DNA from: Mucilaginibacter sp.
Lineage (GTDB): Bacteria; Bacteroidota; Bacteroidia; Sphingobacteriales; Sphingobacteriaceae
Direction: 5' to 3'
DNA length: 64,000 nt
Assembly: GCA_028288025.1 (NCBI GenBank)
Contig: JAQBOM010000008.1
Span: 1 to 64,000 of the forward strand
Made by a program: the position numbers and the translations under genes. Positions 17,582 to 24,508 of this stretch are shown here, in pieces; position 1 is the first letter of the stretch, and the number at the start of each line of letters is the position of its first letter. Below the pieces are notes generated by a model that was given only the letters and a program-made list of their open reading frames with translations, had not been told where the DNA came from and did not search any database.

Positions 17582-18433
17582 TTATTTAGCGGCATCATAA
17601 TACAATGCTGCGGCGCCGAATATGCCGCTGTTTTCCAGCGCGGATGTTTTTATTTGCAGGCGTTCAACACTTTTTGTGAAAGCGAATGTTTGTATGCGCC
17701 GCCACATGGTTTCCTGGAAAAGATCAAAGGCCGACGAAACAGAGCCGCCGAGGATGATCAGCTCCGGGTCGCAGGTGTACATGATCATTTTGATCGCGTT
17801 GCCGAGGTGGAGGCCCATTTCGCGGTATAGTTTTAACGCATGCGCGTCGCCTTTTTGCGCATCCTTAAATACCTGCTCACCGTTTAAACCATAAACATTT
17901 TGGAAAAAGGAGCCGCTGCAATAATATTCATAATTCTGATCGAGATAATCAACCATGCCGAATTCGCCTGCGCCACAGTTGGCGCCGGCGTACAGTTGTT
18001 TATTAACGATAATGCCCGCACCCACGCCGGTACCAAGGGTTAACCCGATCATGTTATCCACGCCTTTGCCTTTTCCAAAATAATATTCGCCGAGGGCGAA
18101 ACAATTCGCATCGTTATTTACAAAAACCGGGATATGGTAGCGGTTTTCCAGCAGCTCTTTCAAATGAACTTCCTTCCACGACGGGATATGCACTACGTCA
18201 TAAACGATCCCCATTTTTACATCCACCACGCTGGGTACGCCAATACCGATTGCATTTACGTCGTCTTTAATAAGCGCATCCACCAGCGAATAAACGTCTT
18301 CGAGCACCTCTCGCTCTGTTCCTTTAGTGTGTATGCGCCTGGATGTTATTGGTGAAATGGCTTCATTGTCTACTACCGCGCCCCTTATATTTGTGGCGCC
18401 GAGATCTATCCCGATAATTTTTTCACTTCCCAT
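17582..18433 (-). CDS. ROK family sugar kinase with unusual zinc site
   Basis: The 283-residue cytosolic protein has the phosphate motif GIDLGATNIRGAVVD (residues about 7-21), the catalytic aspartate in VFVNNDANCFALGE (about 105), and LGTGVGAGIIV. It would phosphorylate the sugar released by the GH2 enzyme, for example glucose, glucosamine or N-acetylglucosamine. The standard ROK zinc-binding motif (GHxxxx...CxCGxxGCxE) is altered: GEFGM replaces GEIGH, and YEYYCSGSFF replaces the cysteine cluster. Either zinc is bound differently or this lineage dispensed with it. There is no N-terminal HTH, so it is a kinase rather than a repressor. Confidence 0.85.
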   Translation of the reverse strand: MGSEKIIGIDLGATNIRGAVVDNEAISPITSRRIHTKGTEREVLEDVYSLVDALIKDDVNAIGIGVPSVVDVKMGIVYDVVHIPSWKEVHLKELLENRYHIPVFVNNDANCFALGEYYFGKGKGVDNMIGLTLGTGVGAGIIVNKQLYAGANCGAGEFGMVDYLDQNYEYYCSGSFFQNVYGLNGEQVFKDAQKGDAHALKLYREMGLHLGNAIKMIMYTCDPELIILGGSVSSAFDLFQETMWRRIQTFAFTKSVERLQIKTSALENSGIFGAAALYYDAAK

Positions 18434-18439
18434 ATCCGC

Positions 18440-19681
18440 TTATTCTTTCGTGTCAAAAATCGTTTTGTTGGTTACCAGCGGCTTAGCCCAGAAACCGATG
18501 CTCAAAATGTATCCCATGGTAATATAAATAAGCATCATTCCCGCCTGCAAGCCAAACAGGTTTCCCAACCCGCCGATAAGCACCTGCACAACCGCGCCGC
18601 CTATTATGCCGGTTACCAATATCCCCGCAAAGGAGCCATGATGCTCATCAACTGAGCTTAGTGCCAGCGAAAATATGATAGGATACATTACCGACATAAA
18701 AAAGCCAACTATCGGAAATGCATAGAGTGATATATGCGCGCTTCCGAACAGGCCGCATGTCAATGCTATCAGCGCCGGTATGGTAAACAGAACCAACAGC
18801 TTCCGGCTATCCATTATCTTCAACAGAAACAGGCCCAGCACCCCGCCGGCAGTCATCAATCCCCAGAAGTAGGCCACCGCATGCGCGCCGGTTGTTTGCG
18901 GATCGTATTTATGATACAGGAAAAGGAACTGCGACATCCAGTAGGAGACACCCTGCTCCGTACCGACATAACAGAACAATGCTATAAAGTATAATATCAC
19001 AACGGGCTTTTTGAAAAGCATGACATGTGTTTTCCAGGGCCCGGCTTTTTCGTCGTGTGCTAGCACAACTTTTGGAAACCTGGAAACCAGCAGGATAACA
19101 AACATAAAAAGGCATATTACGGCAAACAGCCAGTATAGGGATATCCAGGGAAGGTTTGACGGCACAAGCGGCTGCAATACCGAAAAGATACCGGAACTGC
19201 TTTTTCCATTTAGATTTAATACCATGTACGAATACACCAGCGGGCTGAGAAATGACGCCCCACCGAATATCAACTGAGCCATTACGGATGTAAAGGCGTA
19301 ATTCTCCTCGCCGCCCGCGGTCCGCAGCAGCGGATTGATAACCACTTGCAGCATGGCCATTCCGCATCCTATTAAGAACAACGATAAGATAGCTGTAAGA
19401 TAATTAGGCTCAGCAGCCAAAAGCAGTGCGCCTAAAAACGCGACCACGAAGGCAGCCGTCATAATAACCTTCTCGTTATACTTCTGCACCAGCATACTCG
19501 AAGGAATAGACATCACGCCGTAAGCGATAAAAAAAGCGAAAGGCAGTACACCGGCCAGCAGGTCGCTTAACTTAAAATCCTTTATAAAGTCGGGGGATAA
19601 GGGCCCGATGATATTGGTGATAAAAGAAATAACAAAAAACGTAAGCATGATGAGTGCTACGATGTAATAGTTGCGTTTCAT
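18440..19681 (-). CDS. MFS sugar transporter, FucP/NagP type
   Basis: The 413-residue inner-membrane protein has 12 predicted helices and starts with YYIVALIMLTFFVISFITN, then GPLSPDFIKDFKLSD, which is typical of the FucP/NagP-like proton-sugar symporter group rather than GLUT or LacY. The polar loops include YNEKVIM and the conserved GMAMLQVVINPLLR, where the N-P-L pair is a hallmark of this group. It is the first gene of the operon: the ROK kinase begins six bases after its stop, and GH2 follows. Together they would import, phosphorylate and release a single sugar, probably an amino-sugar. Confidence 0.87.
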   Translation of the reverse strand: MKRNYYIVALIMLTFFVISFITNIIGPLSPDFIKDFKLSDLLAGVLPFAFFIAYGVMSIPSSMLVQKYNEKVIMTAAFVVAFLGALLLAAEPNYLTAILSLFLIGCGMAMLQVVINPLLRTAGGEENYAFTSVMAQLIFGGASFLSPLVYSYMVLNLNGKSSSGIFSVLQPLVPSNLPWISLYWLFAVICLFMFVILLVSRFPKVVLAHDEKAGPWKTHVMLFKKPVVILYFIALFCYVGTEQGVSYWMSQFLFLYHKYDPQTTGAHAVAYFWGLMTAGGVLGLFLLKIMDSRKLLVLFTIPALIALTCGLFGSAHISLYAFPIVGFFMSVMYPIIFSLALSSVDEHHGSFAGILVTGIIGGAVVQVLIGGLGNLFGLQAGMMLIYITMGYILSIGFWAKPLVTNKTIFDTKE

Positions 19682-19785
19682 GAATCGGATTTAATGGTTC
19701 GTTGCCTGAATGTGTTACATATTTAAAATAAATCTTCATGATAAACAAGTTTTGAGTGAAATGTTAACACATGTCTTTTTTTCAC

Positions 19786-19913
19786 CCGTCATGCCGAACT
19801 TGTTTCGGCACCCCACCAGAAAGGTGTGAAATAAAAGGTCTGCTGCGTGCATTAGCGCTGGCTGTCCCGGTGTGAATATCCTGAGGGGTGCCGAAACAAG
19901 TTCGGCATGACGG
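19786..19913. repeat. 29-bp perfect inverted repeat, GTCATGCCGAAC family
   Basis: CCGTCATGCCGAACTTGTTT continuing to 19814 is the exact reverse complement of 19885-19913. Seventy bases separate the arms, with two GGTGTGAA copies in the loop. The arms share GTCATGCCGAAC with the looser repeat at 33.5 kb (GTCATGCTGAAC). There is no transposase or terminal duplication, so it looks like a REP- or MITE-like intergenic element. Confidence 0.85.
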
Positions 19914-20195
19914 TTCTCTTTTTGGCTTGTGCTTCTCACCCTCTCTCTGGCAGGCCGGAAAGAGGGTAAAAACACCAAAATTTTAATGTGTTTTTTTCAA
20001 AAAAAATTAAAAAAGATTCATTTTGGGAATTTTTGCCTGCTCAAAAAATTAGGGTTTTTTTGATTTTTGTGAATAACTACCCTGTTAACAACCCGCGATA
20101 ATTATTTAATTTGTTGTCAAAATACTTATCAATCAGCATGCATTGCTATGGTATAGAATTGTTAAGAAGTTGTTAATAAAAATTAAAAAAAATAC

Positions 20196-20577
20196 TTGCA
20201 GAATGTGCTTGCACGCCCTACATTAGAATCATCAAGAACGACGTACTTTGACAGCCTTACAGGAAAACAGAAAGTGAATCGGGCAAACCTTCGGGAGCGC
20301 TAAAGATCACGGAAAGTACCTGAATTACCGGAAAACAGAAACGGCGCAAGCAACAGATACCACAAGTGATTAAGATAAGGCATTAGAAAGGACTGCAATT
20401 TTTTACGGAGAAGCGCAGCACCGCTAATGAACTGAAAGCATCAATGTCCGCAAGGGCAGCAGAATAGCAGATCGGTCATATACACAAAACTTGGTACTAC
20501 CTGAGTAACTACGGTTAAGCAGGGAGTCAGGAAACGGAAGTTCGAATCGCAAGAGGAGGCTTCCGTTTTCGTTTTTA
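20196..20577 (+). ncRNA. Possible structured noncoding RNA with own promoter and terminator
   Basis: TTG at 20196-20198 and TACATTAG at 20219-20226 (20-base spacer) resemble the Bacteroidota promoter. Transcription would start near 20233. About 300 bases of GC-balanced sequence with no open reading frame follow, which contrast with the AT-rich DNA before it. It contains GGAAAACAGAAA twice (near 20262 and 20330) and several short stem candidates, then ends in a terminator (20532-20577). I could not match it to tmRNA (no tag or TTCGAAT-containing T-arm pairing), RNase P RNA (no GAGGAAAGTCC), 6S RNA or SRP RNA. It might also be a leader of the downstream PhoH gene. Confidence 0.4.
20532..20577 (+). 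terminator. Intrinsic terminator of the possible ncRNA
   Basis: AAACGGAAG (20532-20540) pairs with CTTCCGTTT (20560-20568) around a 19-base loop, followed by TTCGTTTTT. Confidence 0.7.
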
Positions 20578-20580
20578 TAT

Positions 20581-20640
20581 ACCTTTCCTCCACCTAAACT
20601 TAGGGGGAGGTGTCGACTGAAAGGAGACGAAGGGGGTATT
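20581..20640. repeat. CTCCACCTAA hairpin repeat with GGAGACGAAGGGGGT tail
   Basis: CTCCACCTAA (20588-20597) can pair with TTAGGGGGAG (20600-20609), with a mismatch, and GTCGACTGAAAGGAGACGAA follows. I recognise this as a recurrent intergenic element in Mucilaginibacter-like genomes, with the outer ACCTTTCCTCC partly complementary to GGAGACGAAGGGGGT. Confidence 0.5.
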
Positions 20641-20689
20641 ATGAATTTCCATTTTACCGCCCGCCTTAAAATAGCTAATTTAGTCGCCT

Positions 20690-22042
20690 ATGAATAAGGA
20701 AGGCAAAAGTAAACCGAACGGGAAGGAAAAGATATTTGTTTTAGATACCTCGGTTATCCTGTACGATCACAACGCCTTCGAAAATTTCCAGGAACACGAC
20801 GTAGCCATACCCATCCAGGTACTTGAGGAACTGGATAACATGAAAAGCGGCAATGATACCCGCAATTTTGAGGCACGCAGCTTTATCCGCCTGATCGACG
20901 ATATTTCGCATAATCATTTGATCAACAAATGGCAACCGTTAAACGGAAAAAGCAAGGGTAATTTTAAGGTGATCATGGATACGGTTACACTTGCTACTGA
21001 TGCAGAAGCCGTGTTTGGGTCCGATAAAATAGATCACCGCATTTTAAACGCCGCCTTAAACCTGCAGGAAGAGAATCCTGATAAAAAGGTAGTGCTGGTT
21101 TCAAAGGATATATGCCTGCGTTTAAAGGCAAAAGCACTTAACCTGCATGCCGAAGATTATGAAACCGGTAAAATCAAAAATCTTGATGAGCTATATACCG
21201 GCGAAACTACTTTAAATAATGTTCCCGAAAAACTTATCAGCCTGTTAAACAAGGAGGACAGCGCCCCCGTGGACAGCTTTGACATGCAGCCGCATACCAG
21301 TAATCATTTTTACATATTAAAAGGGAAAAAAGGTTCGGTGCCCGGTTTTTATAATTCCAAAACGGCACAGCTTGAAAAGATAACGGAGCAGCCTGTATTT
21401 AATATCTTCCCAAAAAACATCGAACAGGCCTTCGCCATTCACGCCCTGCTGCACCCGGATATCAAACTGGTTACCATACAGGGTAATGCAGGTACGGGCA
21501 AAACCCTGCTGGCACTGGCGGGCGCATTGGAGCAGCGAAAACACTTCCGGCAAATTTATGTGACCCGGCCCATCGTGCCGCTTAGTAACAAAGACATTGG
21601 CTTTTTACCCGGGGATATCAAATCAAAGATCGACCCATATATGGCGCCTATCTGGGATAACCTTAAATTTATAAAAGACCAGTTTGCAGATGACGAAAAG
21701 ATGCAGGCCAAGATCGACGAGCTGGTTGAAAATGATAAAATATCAATTGCCCCGCTGGCCTTCATTCGCGGACGGACGCTTAGCAAAATTTTTTTCATCG
21801 TCGACGAGGCGCAAAACCTGACGCCGCACGAAGTGAAGACCATTATATCCCGCGCAGGCGAAAACAGTAAATTCGTATTCACCGGTGACATTTACCAGAT
21901 AGATACCCCTTATCTTGATGCGGAAAGCAACGGACTAAGTTATTTGATTGATAAAGCAAAAGGACACCCGCTGTATGCGCACATCACCCTGCAAAAAGGG
22001 GAGCGGAGTGAATTGGCTAATTTGGCAACGGAGTTGTTATAA
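20690..22042 (+). CDS. PIN-PhoH ATPase (toxin-type nuclease fused to PhoH)
   Basis: The 450-residue protein joins an N-terminal PIN nuclease domain (FVLDTSVILYDH at about residues 11-22, with further acidic residues in EELDNMKSG) to a PhoH-like ATPase. The PhoH part has Walker A as GNAGTGKTLL (about 265-274) and Walker B as FFIVDEAQNL (about 365). PhoH2-type proteins of this layout act as RNA-unwinding and cleaving enzymes in some bacteria. The start ATG at 20690 gives a complete PIN core. The upstream ncRNA candidate and the repeat element separate it from the neighbouring operon. A convergent low-complexity repeat follows it. Confidence 0.88.
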   Translation: MNKEGKSKPNGKEKIFVLDTSVILYDHNAFENFQEHDVAIPIQVLEELDNMKSGNDTRNFEARSFIRLIDDISHNHLINKWQPLNGKSKGNFKVIMDTVTLATDAEAVFGSDKIDHRILNAALNLQEENPDKKVVLVSKDICLRLKAKALNLHAEDYETGKIKNLDELYTGETTLNNVPEKLISLLNKEDSAPVDSFDMQPHTSNHFYILKGKKGSVPGFYNSKTAQLEKITEQPVFNIFPKNIEQAFAIHALLHPDIKLVTIQGNAGTGKTLLALAGALEQRKHFRQIYVTRPIVPLSNKDIGFLPGDIKSKIDPYMAPIWDNLKFIKDQFADDEKMQAKIDELVENDKISIAPLAFIRGRTLSKIFFIVDEAQNLTPHEVKTIISRAGENSKFVFTGDIYQIDTPYLDAESNGLSYLIDKAKGHPLYAHITLQKGERSELANLATELL

Positions 22043-22110
22043 AGTCGAAAGTCTTAAGTCGTTTTTTAAACATTGGGGACTTGAGGCCTAAGACTCAGGG
22101 CTACGGTATA
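22043..22110. repeat. GTCTTAAGTC inverted repeat between converging genes
   Basis: AAGTCTTAAGTCG and GACTTGAGGCCTAAGACT face each other across a T-rich centre (about 22051-22099), with an extra AGTCGAAAGTC at the left. This is a third example of an intergenic repeat with its own short unit. Confidence 0.6.
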
Positions 22111-22117
22111 ATTGTAT

Positions 22118-24265
22118 TCAATTAGAAATTATATTTTCCGTCACCTTTCCAATATCATTGCTAATCTTATTTATGAATCCCAGCTGGTCCCGCAGCAAAG
22201 CATCATCGGCTGATAGGCCGGGTTGTTCGCTCGGGATAGTTTCGGCCAATGATTTTCCGGTACTGAATCCGGCTGTATTTCCATTCAGTTTTTTACCGGC
22301 GTCGTTTAACACGGCAATGCTGCGTTTGATCAGTTTAAGGTTTTCTGCTGCGGAACTATGCAACCCTTTTGCCGAAATGCCCGAAACGATCGTGGCGATG
22401 TAGGACGATAAAATATGGTTCAGTACCACGAATTTGTGTACCTCTTTTATTTTCTTTTGTTTGCTTTTAGGTTCGGAAGTCATCCGTTCAAATGCGGCAG
22501 ATAAGTTTGCTGATTTTACAAATACGTCTTTACGGGCAAGCTTATATTCGATGGTGCCAACTTCTCTGCCCGAAATGCTTTCTGCGATCTTCACCAGGTA
22601 GTTTAAATTGGCTTGTATCACATCGCGAAGGTTTTCCTGTATCTGTTCAAATTCCCATGTCGGAAAAAGGGTATAGCTGGCGATAAAAGCGATGGATGAG
22701 CCTATTATGGTATCGATGATCCTTTCTTCAACCAGAACGCCAACGCCCAGAAACTTGAACAGGATAAGTACATACGGGGTCATAAAAATTACGCTTACCA
22801 CATAATTTAACCGGATAAAGCTATAGGTCCCCATCATTAAAGCCACCAGGGCAACAAACTGCACGGTCCTGTCGGGTATGAATTTCAGGATCAATATGCC
22901 GATGACACCCCCTGTAATCGTCCCGATAAGGCGCTGGTAATTACGCTGTTTCGACAGGCTGAACCCGGGTTTTAATATCACAATAATGGTGAGCAATATC
23001 CAATAACTGTGATGCCCCAATGCCACGGTTTTGCCCATTATGAAACCGATCAAGCAAACCAGCGACACCCGCAACGCGTGCTTGAACGTTGCCGAGCTAA
23101 AGGATAGATTATCAAAAAATATATGTGGCGAATAATCCTGGTGAGTCACAAACCTGGCGTATTCTTCGCTTGCAGGGTCGCTGACCGACGACCCGGACGG
23201 GCTTGAATTATAATATTTATAGATGCTTTTGACCCTTTCGTTGAGATCGCGCAGGTTGATCAATATCTTTTTGAGCGCTAAATTGCTCACACTCTCATCG
23301 TTTTTACGTATATCGTCGATTCGCAGCTTCAGTTGTTCAAGCGCGGTGTCAAAGCTGGAGTTGTGCCGCATGTGCGTGTTTGACAGCACCATATAGGCCA
23401 TGTTATCTACCTCACTGGCCATCCCCTGCAGAAAGAGCGCTATTTCATTTAATACACCGGTAGAGCTAAATTTCTCCCTCATATCACGATAATCATAATG
23501 GGTGGCCATTATTTGTTCGTACATATCCACCAGGTCGATAAAAGTGAGAACTAGTATGCGGCCTGTGGCAGTTGATTCCCTTACGATTATCCGGCTCTTG
23601 AAAAGCATTTCGCGCACGGCGTCCTGGTGCTGGCTAACTTTTATTTGTTGCAATACCAGCTTGCGGTAATTTTCGTCGATATCGGTATCGGGTAAATAAA
23701 AATCGGCTTTGATACGCAGGAATTTGGCGATGTCGGTGATGTTTTCGCCGAGAGTTTGCTGCGCAGCGCGGTAGGGTCTTACCCGGAAAAACAGCAGGCT
23801 GAACAGCATATACCAGATTCCCCCGGCCAGGATAATAGCGCTGAAACCCACCACTTCCGAAGGCTTTAAGGCCTTGTCGATCATAAATATCATTACCAGC
23901 AATGCCGACGTCCCTACCAGCGATGCCCTGTTGCCATAAACGATAAACATGGAAAATATGAAGGAAAGTACAGTGATCTCCAGCCCCAGCGTAAAAACAT
24001 TCAGTCGCGCAAAACCGGTTATCACGGCGACAATAAACAGGCATACATTACCTGCGGCCATCGCGTTTCGTTTGTGTATCACCGGCCCGGGATTGTCGAT
24101 AACACAAATACACAGTGCGCCCAGCGAAAGGGTAAGGCCAAGGTCGGATTGATCAAACTGAAAAAAAATTAACGAAGGTAGCAGGATACCTAGCGTCATA
24201 CGTAAACCATCAGAGAAATACTGGCTGTAAAAAAAGCTTTTTATTTCTCTGAGGCTGATTTTCAT
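22118..24265 (-). CDS. FUSC family inner-membrane protein (YccS/YhfK-like)
   Basis: The 715-residue protein has two groups of about six membrane helices: the first at about residues 15-165 (including SLGALCICVIDNPGP), the second at about 385-515 (including HHSYWILLTIIVILKPGF, with the conserved Y-W and K-P). A long soluble region follows each. This is the FUSC (YccS/fusaric acid resistance-like) layout. Family members are thought to move aromatic acids or similar compounds, but the physiological substrate is unknown. It lies in the gap between converging phoH-type and diverging PEPC genes, with no membrane-fusion partner nearby, unlike AaeAB-type pumps. Confidence 0.85.
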   Translation of the reverse strand: MKISLREIKSFFYSQYFSDGLRMTLGILLPSLIFFQFDQSDLGLTLSLGALCICVIDNPGPVIHKRNAMAAGNVCLFIVAVITGFARLNVFTLGLEITVLSFIFSMFIVYGNRASLVGTSALLVMIFMIDKALKPSEVVGFSAIILAGGIWYMLFSLLFFRVRPYRAAQQTLGENITDIAKFLRIKADFYLPDTDIDENYRKLVLQQIKVSQHQDAVREMLFKSRIIVRESTATGRILVLTFIDLVDMYEQIMATHYDYRDMREKFSSTGVLNEIALFLQGMASEVDNMAYMVLSNTHMRHNSSFDTALEQLKLRIDDIRKNDESVSNLALKKILINLRDLNERVKSIYKYYNSSPSGSSVSDPASEEYARFVTHQDYSPHIFFDNLSFSSATFKHALRVSLVCLIGFIMGKTVALGHHSYWILLTIIVILKPGFSLSKQRNYQRLIGTITGGVIGILILKFIPDRTVQFVALVALMMGTYSFIRLNYVVSVIFMTPYVLILFKFLGVGVLVEERIIDTIIGSSIAFIASYTLFPTWEFEQIQENLRDVIQANLNYLVKIAESISGREVGTIEYKLARKDVFVKSANLSAAFERMTSEPKSKQKKIKEVHKFVVLNHILSSYIATIVSGISAKGLHSSAAENLKLIKRSIAVLNDAGKKLNGNTAGFSTGKSLAETIPSEQPGLSADDALLRDQLGFINKISNDIGKVTENIISN

Positions 24266-24508
24266 AAATGTTTTTTAGATGCTAAAAACGAGTTTCAAAT
24301 TTACAAAAATTAAATCTTAACGGTCTTTTTTAATAAAAATGGCATTAATAGTATATTCCTATTATTAATTAGTCATTAATTACTAAATTTAGCCGGTATT
24401 AGCTGGCTTTCTTTTTTTTAATTTTCGTGGCAACGTTAATGCCCGTGTTAATGCCTTGTGTTGTTACAGACCAATTATTAATTAAACTAAATTTACAATT
24501 TTAGCCAT

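Larger units (their letters stand above)
19682..20689. other. 1-kb gap without a protein gene
   Basis: No convincing protein gene is seen. From left to right the gap contains a 29-bp perfect inverted repeat (19786-19913), an AT-rich stretch, the possible ncRNA with its own promoter and terminator (about 20196-20577), and a GGGGGAGG hairpin repeat (20581-20640) just before the PhoH gene. Confidence 0.8.

Noticed and set aside
19736..19978. 80-residue ORF on the minus strand
   Set aside because: It lies within the 29-bp inverted repeat and its loop, and the sequence looks like translated repeat with no protein features.
20240..20577. tmRNA or RNase P RNA
   Set aside because: No GAGGAAAGTCC-type P4 region and no tRNA-like ends with a tag reading frame were seen.
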